Assembly (NCBI RefSeq): GCF_001949145.1
Contig: NW_019091375.1
Coordinates: forward strand, 2,093,976-2,157,975
Reading direction: 5' to 3'
Length of the DNA: 64,000 nucleotides
From: Acanthaster planci
Taxonomy: Eukaryota > Echinodermata > Asteroidea > Valvatida > Acanthasteridae
Shown here: positions 32,624 to 45,534 of the stretch, piece after piece
Layout of the letters: the number at the start of each line of letters is the position of its first letter
How positions within the stretch are numbered: position 1 is the stretch's first letter
Program-made: the position numbers and the translations under genes
The notes under the pieces: model-generated
Database searches by the model: none
The model's input: the letters and a program-made list of their open reading frames with translations, nothing else
Told to the model about the DNA's origin: nothing

Positions 32624-35600
32624 GTACATGTATAGTAAATTAATAACACATGCCATCGTAATTATGTCCGTCCACTGCTTGGGAAAGGTCTTGATTATTG
32701 TGGCTGCATGGTTATTGCTTAATTTCTGGCCTTCTTGTACCGATCAATCCCCTACGAACTCACCGCTTTCATCCCATCCGTGTGCTGTCTTCCCTCGATC
32801 CTGCATGCATTATTGCGCCATATCTAAAGTATTTTGTTCGAGGGAAACAAAATGGCTGTAAGGAAACATGCCATACGGACGCCACTAATTTTCCTCAGTG
32901 GTATCTGAAAGCAACAAAATGAACTAAAAATCAAGTTTATGAGTATTCACTTGCAAAACACGATTTTTCGATCTGACCATTCTCATTGGGTTTGAGTACA
33001 GGGTGCCAATTCGGCGTCCGTACGTGTACTCTACGTGTACATGTAAATGGAATTCTTTCCCGTTAAAATAAACATTACAACGTGTCTCGGGGGAAAGTTC
33101 AACAACATATTTGCTACGGGCAAAGAGCAACAAGCACAAAAGGTCATTTCAAGAAATAGACGGTTAAAGGCCACAAGGCAGGATTAGACAGTGCAGTGCA
33201 GTAAATCTACACGTGTACATGTTCTGTACATGTTTTGTACATGTACATTCTACATGAGCAATGTACCACAGAAACACAATTCCTGGCAGATTGCATTGCA
33301 CGGTGCTTTCGGAGCTCGCTTTAAGCCGAAGATCTAATGGTTCGATTCCTGCCCAGAACATCCTTGTTATAATGTGGCATCATATTTTCTTTCAAAGTCG
33401 CCACAAGAAGCTGGAGGTTTTAAGAATTAGAGAACTGGTCAATTGTGAAAGATAGTTTAACTACAGAGGACTAGACTTGGTTGGTCCATGGAGGAAATGA
33501 TTGGGCGAATATTGATGTGTCATTGTAATTAAAACATTGCTCTTTGCTGGATTCTACACCACGTCTACAGGCAGTAAATCTAAAATACTGTTGTCCTGTT
33601 GTCTGGGTTCCATTTCCTGGGTTTTGATCTTGATGGTAGGGTTGAATTTGCCGTCCGCTGAGCTCTTGGAGTGAGACTGACGATAGAGACCACAAGTATG
33701 TCCCACATGTAAGACCACACCATGGCAGAGACTTACAAACGGGCGAATAGGGCTGCTTTAGCTAACTGACGAAACTGTAAATTATTCTAACATGGCTAAA
33801 ACCGAAGCCCATCAGACAGTAACCCAAAGCGATTTCACATGTAATTTATGAAAGAGCTTAGACGTACCTGACACACCTGACCAAATTTGAAGCATGATGT
33901 AAACCACCGGCTAAAACAATGAAGATTCGGAGACTTGATTATATAGAACATTTACTCTTTTCAGTCACTCAGATTTTGAACTCGATTCGCACGTCAGCCT
34001 CTTCTCTTGCAGTTCTAGTTGAACATGGTCTCATGTTTTGGGACTCAAGTTTTGGGACTCAAGTTAAGGAAATCTGAGATGGTGAAAATGAAAGCTCGGT
34101 ATGATTGCATGGGAAATACATGTATGTTCGTTCAAACTAGTTGTACATCTGCGCCAGGTAGCTTGCCTCCCGGGTTGGCTGATTTAAATCGCGATGTGAA
34201 TCAAATGATTTGTTTTAAATCATTGATTTCAATCAACATATCTAACTTTTTTTTTAAAAGGAAAAGATGTTTCAATTTTTGAATTCTTTTTGGGCTGATT
34301 GAAAATGTTTGCAGCATTTGCACATTTTAAACAACAAATCACCCCTCTGTGAACCTTCCAGTTCCTAGTAGTATTAAAGATGTATGGATGCGCAAGTTTA
34401 CACACAGTCGATCTGGATTGGCGAGATTTTTTTTTGTTCAGTTCAATCCACTTGTTGTAATTTAAATCAGCTTTTTGGATTCAGTAAGTGAACTTGATGT
34501 AAAGATTTATCATTTATGATTTAAGTTTTCTTCATTTGAATTGTCCATTTCAGAGTTTGACATGGCAAAGTCTACCTTTTATTTATAGGTACACACGTAT
34601 TTTACTGAGATTATAAACGTTAGTCATAATGCGGTGTAACTTAAACCACTAATTACTCCCCAACTCTCCTTGACAGTTGGCTCATAATGAAATCCCGATT
34701 TCAGTTGGGCTAGAACTGACCAGTGTGAGAAAACAACTGCTCCATGCTTCAAACAGCAGAGGCCGCTGCACAGCCTTTTTCACGGGGTCCATGTGAAGGA
34801 CACCCAAAGTGTGCGAACGATTCTTCTTTTGCATGGCATTGTACATTTGATGTAATCAAAAAAGGTGTTTCGCTAAATTTCACTCACAGTTATTTTGATC
34901 TGAGCTGCATGTGCGATCAGTTCAGTTTGTTCTTATCTCTGAAAGTTAGTTTGTTCCCCAGATTTGGGTCTGATCCTGTCTACCTATAGATAGGGTATGA
35001 AAACAGAATGAAATATTAATGTTTGTGAACTTGACTTCACCGATTTTTGTCTTCACTTTTTAGGGACTCACTTAAAAGCCAACATTATTGGCTTCATCTT
35101 CAAGAAAGTTAGCAAAATTGATTTATGGCATCGTGATTCTAATGTTAGAAAGAATCAACAGAACATCAATGTCTCATTGTCCTTTCTGTTTCTTTGCCTC
35201 ACAGCACCGAAGTTTCGTCCCACCTTATCGCAACTTGTCGATCAACACAAAATATCCCCGAGTGAACCCGCGCCGGGCACGCTGACACCATCGCCGGGGA
35301 CCGCTGTCAACGATTCCAGGGCGAACGCCACCAGCACCCCGGCGCTGGAGTACGAGTTCGTTGTGGCTCATTACAACGAAAAACTTGATTGGCTGAGGCC
35401 GTTGGCCAATCACAGTCACGTGTATCACAAGGGGAAGGACAAAGGACCGCCCTTCGATGTCTACAAGTGGGAGAAGTTACCCAACGTAGGACGAGAGCCG
35501 CACACGTACTTGCAACATATAATCTCGAATTACGACAGTCTGGCGAACCTGACTATTTTTCTGCAAGGCCACGGGACTCAGTCCGACAAATCCTTCTGCT

Positions 35601-35962
35601 TCCCCGACCCCATGGACTACCTGGGTAACGCTAAAAAGCAACTTTTCTGCGTGGAGAAACCGCGGCTGTCCAACTGGGGCAGAATCCAGCACTTTGGCAA
35701 GTGGCTGAGTGCGCTGCGCTCGGGCAAGATGCGCAAAGCCCGCAGCACCTTGGGCGGGTTCTACGAAGCTGTGTTTGGCACCAAGCCTCCCGGGTCGGTG
35801 CCCAAGTGCCTGGCCGGCTGCTTTTCCGCCACCAGAGAGATGATCCGACAGCACCCGATCGCTTTCTACCAGAGGGCCATTTCTTTCATTAACGACCATC
35901 CTGATCCGGAAGAGAGCCATTACATGGAGCGACTGTGGGCATCAATTATCTATCTCAGCTAG
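32440..35962 (+). CDS. DUF3431-like type II membrane protein 1 (exons A1 + D1), 313 aa
   Basis: Two exons, 32440-32623 and 35205-35962, join in phase 1. The product has a basic cytosolic tail, one membrane segment (about 34-48), a Ser/Thr/Pro-rich stalk (63-110) with NDS and NAT sequons, and a DUF3431-like domain (about 111-308). Shared motifs are FVVAHYNEKLDWL (113-125), SHVYHKGKDKGPPF (132-145), LPNVGREPHTYL (153-164), NLTIFLQG (176-183), the pair CLAGC (263-267) and SHYMERLW (299-306). DUF3431 is a family without known function. The layout resembles Golgi-resident enzymes; a lumen-facing enzymatic role is inference. It is the most isolated pair of the cluster, so this pairing is fairly secure. 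Confidence 0.8.
32624..35204. other. Intron of DUF3431 gene 1
   Basis: This 2.6-kb intron runs from GTACAT to TTTGCCTCACAG. It holds scattered ACATGTAC motifs (33030-33260), a tRNA-like B box at 33339-33349 and an 18-base tandem duplication near 34036-34065. No further exon is seen. Confidence 0.55.
35205..35962 (+). CDS. DUF3431 cluster, domain exon D1
   Basis: The acceptor TTTCTTTGCCTCACAG is followed by a phase 1 start and an open frame of 251 residues to TAG at 35960-35962. The whole DUF3431-like domain is in this exon. Its bases 35416-35482 are identical to part of D3. Cysteines of the CFPDP, FCVE and CLAGC segments occupy positions conserved in all four copies. Confidence 0.85.
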
Positions 35963-36232
35963 ACCCTTTCGTCTCGAATTAAGGGTTTTAAGATAAAGAG
36001 ATTGGCTGACTGAAATTTGAACTTGCGACCTTTGAAAATAGCCAACCCCTGTGGGCAGGGTGGGTCCAACTGAAAAGCTGAGGAATTTGGACCAACGCCC
36101 CTCTCATCGAATTGAACACGCCCAAACTCTCTCTCCCACAACACAGAAGTGGAGGTCGCTGGTTCGAACTTCGCTCCTACCACAGAGCCTCTGTGTCCAA
36201 CAAAATACTTACATATACTTTGTCATGGTTTC

Positions 36233-36238
36233 AATAAA
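36233..36238 (+). terminator. Polyadenylation signal AATAAA after D1
   Basis: A canonical AATAAA lies 271 bases after the stop of DUF3431 gene 1, followed by a GT-rich stretch (GTGATTTGTT). Confidence 0.6.
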
Positions 36239-37117
36239 GTGATTTGTTACTTAAAAGTAATTCGTTTAGTTGACATGAACATAAGTTAATACCTCAAATA
36301 TACACCGGTGCATTATATCGCATTTTTCAATGAACACTTATTTGGAGATGGCCGCTTGACAATAACTGTGGTCATAGTAGTGACCTGTTATCGCCCTCAA
36401 GCAGAAAAGTGGCAGCATAGACGTATGTCGCAAGGCAGGTCTGGGCATCTTGACCGGTCATTAGATTAACTTTTATTTTGGGTCCCAGGCCATATTGATT
36501 TATACCGGTCTCAGTCGCTGACCAAAGGTCTCAGAAACGTGCGTGGTCCAGACCGCTTGCCTTTCTTGCTTTCCTCCATGCAAATACTGACTCGTTTCAA
36601 TTTGTATGTGCGGCCAAAGTTTGAACAAAGGTCACCAATGGTTGCATTCGCCTCAAAATGGATAATTAGCTTCATCGTTATGAACACGAGAGGCATTATT
36701 CGTTAATGTTTACCAGAATGACAACTATTGTTTGGTGTTAACATTTGCGTGAGATAAAAAAAAACAAAAAAACTTACTTTTGTGCTCGAGGCCAGCCATA
36801 CGTTTGGCAAACCTCTGCCTGTAACGTGGACCAAAGCAACGTCTGTACATGTATTACATAATGTAATGGTGTATTTCTGAGTAAGTCGTCTCAAGTCGAA
36901 CGCGAGGCAATCTCTCAAGAGAAATATTAAAAAAAAAAGAACAGTTAGTTTACGTGACAAGAACGATAGGGGCAAATATCGTTGAACACTAATGGACAAC
37001 TCTCAACTAGAAACGAAACCGTTATATTTTTGGCCATGAAAAACACTTTACAAAGTGGGTCAAAACCTGCAATTATTGCTGCCAACTGGACATCTTCCCA
37101 TGACAAGGGGATCAATA

Positions 37118-37285
37118 AAATGATCTGTCCGCCTTGAGTAGATTCACCCCCTCATCGGTTGAAAGGAGCCATATTATTCGGGAGTGTTCATGTTGATGGT
37201 GGCGATGCGGCCGTAAGGCTTGAAGTTCAGTTCCGACCAAGGGAAAATTGCGCCATCTCTTGGTCCAGTTCGTAATGTCTACCGA
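37118..37285. repeat. Dispersed repeat family 4, copy 2
   Basis: It is alignable to 29838-30005 in the same orientation, with the shared core AAGTTCAGTTCCGACCAA followed by GG and, 20 bases on, CTTGGTC(C/T)AGTTCG. Confidence 0.65.
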
Positions 37286-37599
37286 GCTGGAGGAGATTCC
37301 CCCATGCGCGCGGTTCATTCTTTCTTAGTGGTCTGGTTCGATTCAAAGGTCCGGTACCACACATTATCACGTGATAAAAAATCGAAGATTTCCTTCATTT
37401 TCTGGAAATATCCGAAATACGCCTATTCCAAAATCGTCGGCGTGAACATTCGGATACTATCGTTAATGGTCGGGTATTTTCGGCCGCGTTTACTGGTCAG
37501 CGGACGCGTTAGGCCAACATAAAACACATTTTGCTGTCGTAATGGGTGTAGACCTATTATCGGCGATGGATCTTCGAGATCTCGTTTACACTTTGAAAC

Positions 37600-38010
37600 A
37601 AAAGTGCCCCCCACAGTATCTTTTGAAAAGGGAGATTGTTGGCTCCCAGAATGGTGAGATTGTGTAAATTGTTGCCAGGATCAACTCCCTGGGTCCTTGG
37701 GCTTTCATCAGAATGCTAAAAACTACGTTTGCAAAATGGTCCTAAGTGCCCTAGAAAGTTGAGGGTTGCCACTTGGAAAACGGCTGTTATCAGACTTAGG
37801 AACACCTTTTTTTGGGGGGGGGGGTTGTGGGAATAATTACAAATGTCATTGTTAACCCACAAGAAATTGAAAAGAAATTGAAAGATTAGGGAGTAGACAA
37901 TAATTTCATTTGTGTTTCAGAAATCTCAGGGATGTTGGTATGCATGTTATGGAGCCCTGAAAAGTGCTGATTTTACACTCTTTTCAATAAGGCTTGAATT
38001 AGTGGGCTGT
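37600..38010. repeat. Dispersed repeat family 5, reverse-oriented copy
   Basis: This is the reverse complement of the element at 40565-41150. It includes GTGCCCCCCACAGTATCTTT, GAAAGTTGAGGGTTGCCACT and TTGAAAGATTAGGGAGTAGA, ending near the AATTAGTGGGCTG segment. Confidence 0.75.
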
Positions 38011-38387
38011 ACCTTTAGGGACCGAAGACGAAATCGAGCTGGCGCAACGCCAGCCATCTAGAAAGGTTCTCAATGGCGCATACAATAATCGGAGAAGTTG
38101 CGTAATACACCGTTTGGTACGTAAACCAGACAGGTTTGCGGTAGCACCACGGATATCTCTTTTTGAGTATATGGGGGGGGGTTTGAAAAGAACCGGTGGT
38201 CCTTGCACACTGTTCGGTACAGAGAGCGACAATACGCCTTTCTCCTTGTAAGTCTTTCTTTCATGGACTTGTGGTACAGTACAGTATACACGGAAATGCC
38301 ATATACTGTGCACGACTTCCGGAGCAAGCCTGCAGTAATCACAAGCAGTTGACGTGATGTGACGAAACTCTCCTGGAAAATAATGTC

Positions 38388-38493
38388 ATGGAGCATCGCT
38401 ACGCGAGATACTTCGCATCATCGGTCGTTGTAATCCTGACTGCTATCGTATGCTTGGTGCAGAATTCACATTGGTTCGCTCCCATCTGTCCCG
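38388..38493 (+). CDS. DUF3431 cluster, anchor exon A2 (no private domain exon)
   Basis: The ATG at 38388 (GTCATGG) opens 35 codons and a phase 1 end at G|GTAAGA. MEHRYARYF precedes the hydrophobic run ASSVVVILTAIVCLV, a short signal anchor like those of A1, A3 and A4. The next domain exon is D2, nearly 10 kb away and beyond anchor exon A3. A2 could be an alternative first exon for D2 or D3, or a relic of a gene whose domain exon was lost. An overlapping upstream ATG at 38383 lies in another frame. Confidence 0.6.
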
Positions 38494-39552
38494 GTAAGAG
38501 GGTAGAAAATGTCCATGGTTTAAGTAAGCCAGGGCAGATGCCAAGAACTGATCCTTCAGTTTAAACGAAACCGCTGTATGCGTGTAATAGGCTTATTTCT
38601 GCTTCTATGCATGGTTGGCCTCAAAGTGAGATTGGAAAGAAGTGGTCCAAGTGATAGACCGGCCTTAAAGAGGCTGCCTCGATACAGTCTGTTTGGAACT
38701 TATTTTTCACTAACCTTGTGGATATATGCTACACTTATTTTACTATAGTTGTTAGCGCAATAGAAGTTAAATGATCTAAATAGAAAAGAGCATCGCGTCC
38801 ACAAGGGGATACTTGGAGATAAAAGGAATCTTTCAGACAATATCAAACTGGGTTGAGCCGCAAATACAAAATTTCCTTGATATTGAATCTGCCTTTTTGA
38901 CTATGTGGTTAGAGAAACAATCACGCCTACTCCACGATATAAGTTCACCCCTTCCGCTTAGTTTGTGCGCATGCGCTAAAACGACGCTATCAAAATCCAT
39001 CTGTGAACATCTTCCACATCGTGTAAAGCGCTACTACGGACAAATGATTCTCGTGAAACAATATTCAATTCGTAATAGCTCGAAAATACTACCGATGTTT
39101 ATATCGGGCTTAATACGCACGGCACTTTATTTCGTTTGTTTGGATAAACCGGAGAAGTGGTTTTAAAATGGGAAAGACCGTTGGCGTATTTTCTTTCAAA
39201 TCTGATGGTGTTTGCTTTTTTTTATAACTTTTTAAGAATTTATTTCAAATTTTGTGCAAATGGGTTCATATAATACGGTGGTGTAATGTTGTCTTATCAA
39301 GTTATAGTTATTAGGCTATATCCGTGAACTTTATCTGTTTGCATTTTGTTAAACATAAATTATGGTCGCCATCCGCGGAAAGAATTGTCGGAACAGTATC
39401 CCAAATCGCCTGCCTCGAAATCCACAGTAAAGTAATCGAGTACGCATGCGCTAACTCTCTCAACTGAGTGGCGCACGAAGGCGTGGGAGGGAACATACGT
39501 GACTCTCGAATGTTTCTTCCTCCGGTTAGTTTTGCTTATTGTTCAAATATCA

Positions 39553-39726
39553 GGCAAGATATGGGACGGAGGGGTCCCCCCCCTTACCTGTCCAATCCCC
39601 AGACACTCTAGACTATTGTTACCTAACACCCCCCCTTGAAGTCTGTAAAGAATTCCTGAGATTCCGATCAAACAATGACCAACGCAAAGGCCGGGGGGGG
39701 GGTTCTCTCCGTCCCATATCTTGCTT
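39553..39726. repeat. TIR element family 2, copy 3
   Basis: The left end is GGCAAGATATGGGACGGAGG with a C run. The right end is a G run with TTCTCTCCGTCCCATATCTT, closing in GC. The inverted ends are about 30 bp. The interior matches copy 2, for example GATCAAACAATGACCAACGC. It is about 172 bp and has no protein. Confidence 0.85.
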
Positions 39727-40564
39727 CAAAGGATTGTTCAGGGCCGAACGCTGAATGCCAACACAGCTTTTGTGATGGATACGAGACGTCTGGTGTAACT
39801 CTTTTGTTATTCATCATGTAATGCAGCAGTAGCCTTTTTCGAGCAGTGAAATTCGTTGATTTCCTCTGTTCCAGTGAAAAAGAAATCATGATATTCTTGC
39901 ATCCAGAGTTTTCCCAAGAATTTGAAACCCATAAAGATGAAGCCAGCGCAGACATAATGGCCATCCGGATGCTCATTAGCTTGCTACATTTTCGATGCCC
40001 GATTCCAGAGCTTAAATTTGGTTCACGCACTGATTTTAATGTCACAGCAAGCCATTACCCGACCGAAAGTCGAGTTGATACTCGAATAACACAGAATTCA
40101 GTGGGGTTAAATGGTATCGATACAAATTTGGTTTAAAGTATACCAATGATCGGTATTGGTTTCTACGGATACTGAATGATGTTGCATGAAATGACTTAAT
40201 ATCACTTAAAAAAAGTAGCACTTTTGGCTTTATCGTACTTGTCATTCGTGTCCTTTACAAATACATATCTCCAAAAAAACTCCTGTAAAAAATATTTTCA
40301 ACAGTTTATGTTGCATTTTGTGCGTGTTATGTTGGCAACACACCGTGCGGGGTCTCCATATGAGACTACAACATCCACTAGTATCGAACACTGGCCGTGG
40401 CTCTTCACCGTTCGATGAAAATTCGAAGCCGTAGTTGTAGGAGACGCGACCAGAACGCCGCTCGCCCGTATTGCTTCGCCCTATACAAACCTATGTACAT
40501 GTACTAACTAAATGGTACATCGGCAGCAGTGGGGGAACGTACGTGTAGTACGTTTACACCAACG

Positions 40565-41150
40565 GGGTGCCCATTGTATAGTGCTGGGGATTCTGGGAAC
40601 ACGTCTCCGTAAGGGTGCAGACCAGTAAATCAGTGACCATAGGGGTCCAGTCCACTAATTCAAGCCGCATTGAAAACACTGTAAAATCAGCACTCTTCAG
40701 GGCCTAATAACATGCATACCAACATCCCTGAGATTTCAGAAACACAAATGAAATTATTGTCTAGTCCCTAATCTTTCAATTTCTTTTCAATTTTTTTGTG
40801 GGTTAACCAATTACATTTTTAGTTATGTCCACAAAACAAAATCACCCCCCCCCACGAAAAGTGATTTTTCTGAAGTACGATTGCAGCCTTTTTTCAAGTG
40901 GCAACCCTCAACTTTCTCCGGCACTTTGGACCATTTTTCAACCGTACGTTTTGGCCATTCTGCTCTCATATGAAAGCTCAAGACCCAGCCGGGAGTTGAT
41001 CCTGGCAGCGATTTACACAATCTCACCATTTGGGGGGCCAAACAATCTTCTTTTTCAAAAGATACTGTGGGGGGGGGGCACTTTAATGCTAATGAGCTGG
41101 CCAGAAATTCTCACTTCAATATGTGTTCTGCACCCATAGACTGCTCTGAT
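40565..41150. repeat. Dispersed repeat family 5, forward copy
   Basis: Blocks in order: GGGATTCTGGGAACACGTCT, AAGGGTGCAGACCAGTAAAT, CACTAATTCAAGCCGCATTG, CCCTAATCTTTCAATTTCTT, AACCCTCAACTTTCTCCGGC and GCTAATGAGCTGGCCAGAAA. All recur at 55210-56065, and most recur in reverse at 37600-38010. Confidence 0.8.
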
Positions 41151-41689
41151 AAGTAGACTGGTTCCCATCCCATCCAGAGTCTTACAGACGCCCTCCGAAC
41201 GTAGGGAGCTAGGTCTGGTAGCGGGTATGAAACCGGAGGTATCCTGCCGTTTTTATGTAAATGAGGAAACGATTCCCGCTCAATGCATAAATCAAGCAGG
41301 ACTTGTAGAATAACTTGCCTTCACTTCCTCGTTACTAAAAATAAAACTTTACCAGGAATTATTTATCTAAAATTTACTAAAATTGTAACTACTGATTGGA
41401 AATAATTTGCCATAAAATAATTTACCGTGACCAATGATACTCCTTGAAAAAAAAATGACCTGCCTGTGATCGACAGATGATTAGCAAGGATAGGTTCTTG
41501 GGTTGTAGTCGCTTAGAACCACTGGAATGTAATTCACATTAAAACATTGCTATTTGCCTGAAAATATATTTGAATATTCAGCATCCAAATTGGCAGGGCT
41601 AATCGCATACGTTAAACAGCAGCTAGCTACCGGTCCCTATATACATGTAATAGGGACAGGGACCAGTCCACTCCGATAAGACGCCATAT

Positions 41690-41865
41690 TACTACGGTGG
41701 AACGGCACTTACACACACATTCTTCAACTTGACACGACGCGTGGATTTGGCAAATCGAGACACACCCTTTTGGTCGAAGAGGGACGTAACGCGCAGGTAC
41801 CACCTGTCCGTGAGCGTTGTGTCTCTGTCTTAATGACTTATAATTCTGGTTGTCGAATAACACGT
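41690..41865. repeat. Dispersed repeat family 3, copy 2
   Basis: It matches 27050-27210 (GGATTTGGCAAATCGAGACA, GTAACGCG, ACCACCTGTCCGTGAGCG, TTATAATTCTGG). No coding potential is seen. Confidence 0.65.
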
Positions 41866-44800
41866 TTTTGCACATGCATTCTGTGAAATGCCCGGTGTAA
41901 TGCCATGCGAAGACCAGCATTTTTCAATGGGCACACTTCCTTGTCTTATCCAAGACCGGGGGAGAGATAGTTGGGCTAGTGTCCGATTCTCATGTCAAAA
42001 GAGCCAGACCTTCGCTCGCTATACATTGGGGTTATATATCCCCCGTTGACGGGGGGGGGGGGGCTGTTATATTTTCCATGGGCGTAAATCCGCCCCCCCC
42101 CTTTTCAGTTGGGGGATGGGTTATTGAATCATCCTCCCACTGTTTTTGTGGTGACCAAGAAATTAAAGTGGTTTGTGGAGAATGTTTCTGACTTATGACT
42201 AAAACGCATTCAATATAAAAAAGGAAAGCATTATTGAAAGGTTAGAATACATGTGTATGCCATTCTGAATACATGTTGCACATGTACATCAATTCCATAA
42301 ATATCGACCTGTTTGTAGAGTCATATGGTTCCATATATGGTTTCATATGGCAAGCCACCCCTTCACCTCCCCCGCCAATTTCTGGCACAAATTTACGCCA
42401 CTGATATTGTCCCTCAGTTCGTTCCAGGACGGTGACTATAATATGACAAATCGGCCCACCCCAGAACAACGGCTGGTTATTATGGAGACTTCAATAATGG
42501 TTTTTCTTTAGTGGAACATTTTAGGAATCACAAGTAAAACAGGGGGAGTCTTCTTTACTAGAACTTCACTGCAAGCTGAAATGGACGCGCACTGCTTAAT
42601 ATTAATTAACAATTAAAGCGAAGGCGTGCTTTCGAGTTGAGGTTTGGGCGTGAAGATGAAGTATTTTATTCAGACCTATACCGACAATGGAAATTCGAAA
42701 AGTGGGAAGTGTTTAGGGACAGTTCTGCTTGGAATATAAACCTAAAACATTTGGGGGGGGGGGTTCATGGCGTATCCCTCAGTGCACTGTAAAAACCGTA
42801 GGGTTAAATTAGTGTGAAAGTATATGTAATACTTTCCCCCACATCACTCCATACGCCATTGAATGAAAGCCTAATTAAATTTACTTTGACGGAAACACAT
42901 GGCAAAACAGTTTGTTTATTTTTGCGTGTTTGTTTTGGAGACAGCCTGAGTTTTGCGCGTATAAACAGATAGCAATGACAATTGCACAGGAAACCAAAGG
43001 CTGATCGGCGCGGTATTCCCTGTTAACTCCGCATTAATAAGGCCGGTTCATACGTCCATAAACGCGAATTTGTAAGGACAGAAAGAATTCGCGCTGTGAC
43101 TTCGCGAAAGGTCAACACATTTAGGAGCGAAATTTCGCTGGAAATCTTACGTGACGTCCAATTTGCTTCGCTCTCCCGTTCGCCCGTAGTATAAACTGGC
43201 CTACAAGTCCGAGAAAAAATGACTTACTTACCCGACCGAGAGCATTCTTTCATATAATTTTACTTTGTATAGACTTGTAATGTGTGTTTTTACGATTATC
43301 TGAGTCTGCAGCTTACTGAATTTGTCACGATAATCAGCAAACTGAGTTCGAAATAGATGTAGACCAGGCCTTTCCATGATACACTCTTCTGCACTTTTTG
43401 AACACATCAATTTAAGAGGCACATCCAGACGTGCTGTCCAAAGCGATTGCTTTCAAAGGGAAATACTACGGCGGCGTATTTAGGGTTGACAATTAAATTA
43501 TTAATATAGACATTTTTTTTGGGGGGGGGTGATCTTTTCAACACTTTGGCTTTTAATGCATTGGTGGATCGCGGCCCCCCAAATTGCACTGTTTATAGGC
43601 ACGGTCTTATTCTTTTTAACTTTTAAAAATTATAACTCTTTTAACATAATACGGTTATGTTTGCATTGATCTGGTAGTTTGCTTCAGTTAAATGTAATGT
43701 AAAGATGTCACGTAGATAGGCTGTAATGTAAAATGACCGCAGCGTATATAAAACAAAATTGAACTGCGTTCAACTGAATTGCATTCAATTGAATTGAACT
43801 ATAAAAGAGGGGGCAGTAATTCGACCAGGCGAAATATAAATACGCCGATGCCAATAAGCAGATTTTGTAAATTTCAATCATGTCCTGGATACGCTTCCGT
43901 AGAATACCTTCTCTCCTGCTAGCACGTACGTTCATAAATTTTGGGGCGCCATTTTTCCTGCAACCACTTCTTCCGCCTCTACTGATCATGTACATATAAT
44001 GTTGCACTGGAGTCGTTAATCATTAATGTTACCCTGTGTTTTTGCCACGTCAGCTTTTGTCACGTTCACACTCACTTCTGTTTTCACAAACACTGACTGG
44101 CATTCGATATTTTGGCGGTCAAGGTCTGCAAACCTTTCACCCTTGGTTTTGCAACAACTTTTGCCTCGGAAGATAGCACAATGTCATTTCTCGTTAATTG
44201 TTATCAGATGGATGATACATTCTTAGCACAAGGAGTACGTTTTTCTTGTTATTTATTTGTTTTTCTTGTCTAGGTTTGAAAAGTTGCGTTTGAAAAAAAG
44301 AAAAAATAAAGGAAACAAAAGGAAAAGAAAAAAGAAACAGGCTTATTCCCTGGGATTGTCTTCGTTCCCTTGATAAACCTGTATGTGCATTTGCTGATTC
44401 GACACGTCAAAACCCAGCAATTAGTATCGTGTTTGGGGCATTGATAATTCCAACGATTATTGCTCGTTTTAGCACTTACCGAAAACTTTTAACGCCCACA
44501 TGCAATTTCCTCATTTTCGAACCCCCGTTCCATAAATGGGTGAAGCAGGAACTGTGCTGGCTTCAATCTTAACATTACTTCTTAACTTCGCAAAAGAGTG
44601 TGGACTCTGCTTTTAAAACCATGCACCCAGCCTATGCAAAACCAACTTGGATCAAAGGCTAAGGTCGACACCAGACTATTCCTCATTAGCATAACAATCA
44701 AACTTTTTGGACGAGCAAGAAATGATCCACTACCAGGCTGAGATAGCAGACACCTACGGGGCGTACTACGAGGAACGAGGTTGGGTAAATCAATTTTTTT

Positions 44801-45039
44801 TCCTCAACCACTCTCCTTCATCATTGGATCTTTTGCTCGTTTACGTCACAAGTGCACTTTAGCCAACCAGTGTTTGTCAGAACTATAGCTGACCGCGTGA
44901 GAAAAAACAAAGAATTATTTAAGGAAGTGTAGGTGGCGCTCTATACATTCTAGGTAGCACACTTTGTACATGAACATATCTGCAGTGCACTACTTTTGGT
45001 GATAATTTCTGCTGATCTCATGAGAACAAAAAGTGGCCC

Positions 45040-45425
45040 CACAGTTTTCTTCGAAAAAGCCAAGCAATGAATTGCGGAAATATAGGACCGTGAATCAGAC
45101 CAGGTTTGGGGGCTTCCATTCAAGGAGAGAGTTGATAAAAATGCAGATAAATAATGGCCTCATAGACCAAGAAATTTAAGTAGAGGGAAGCCATTGGAAA
45201 AAAAAATTGCTGGCTGCGGTAATGCTTGGGAACTTCCACTTTTAGAGGGGTGAAATTGTTTTGTGTAAAGAATTTTAAAAATGTAATTGGCTAACGCATT
45301 AAAAATCTTAAGTAATGGAAAGATTAGGGAAGAGGCCATAATTCAAGTTTTGTTTGAGAAACTTCAGTAATGTCGGCTTCCATGATATTGTGCCCTGATT
45401 TTTGTTGATTGACAGAGTTATTTGT
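45040..45425. repeat. Dispersed repeat family 5, diverged reverse copy
   Basis: GGAAAGATTAGGGAAGAGGC, the AAACTTCAGTAATGTCGGCT segment and GTGCCCTGATTTTTG correspond to the 37860-37980 part of the family, with considerable divergence. Confidence 0.55.
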
Positions 45426-45534
45426 CAGTGGGGTTGATCATGACTGATCTCCGCGCTCTTGCTCTAGCGAAAATGCTGACACGCGCACCGGTCCGCGCAG
45501 GCGCACATCGAATGTGACCTCGATGGAAACGAAC

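Larger units (their letters stand above)
36240..38387. other. Intergenic region with dispersed repeats
   Basis: No coding exon is seen. It contains a family 4 repeat (37118-37285) and a family 5 repeat (about 37600-38010). The promoter of anchor exon A2 should lie just left of 38388 but has no clear TATA box. Confidence 0.45.
38494..45534. other. Long stretch without a supported exon
   Basis: This 7-kb stretch is made of repeats (39553-39726, 40565-41150, 41690-41865, 45040-45425), homopolymer G/C runs (for example 42050-42063 and 42094-42103) and unremarkable AT-rich DNA. Frames at 38813-39166 and 39846-40136 have no DUF3431 motif and no splice support. No remnant of a fifth domain exon was recognised. 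Confidence 0.5.

Noticed and set aside
35477-35920. Minus-strand frame of 147 codons opposite D1
   Set aside because: It is an antisense shadow of the conserved DUF3431 exon; conservation follows the plus-strand protein.
38813-39166. Frame of 117 codons after anchor exon A2, considered as a lost domain exon
   Set aside because: It has none of the DUF3431 motifs, no acceptor in phase 1 and no ATG at its start.
44722-44865. Short frame MIHYQAEIADTYGAYYEERG
   Set aside because: It looks protein-like for 23 residues, with a possible donor after AGGTTG, but there is no acceptor, family match or partner exon.
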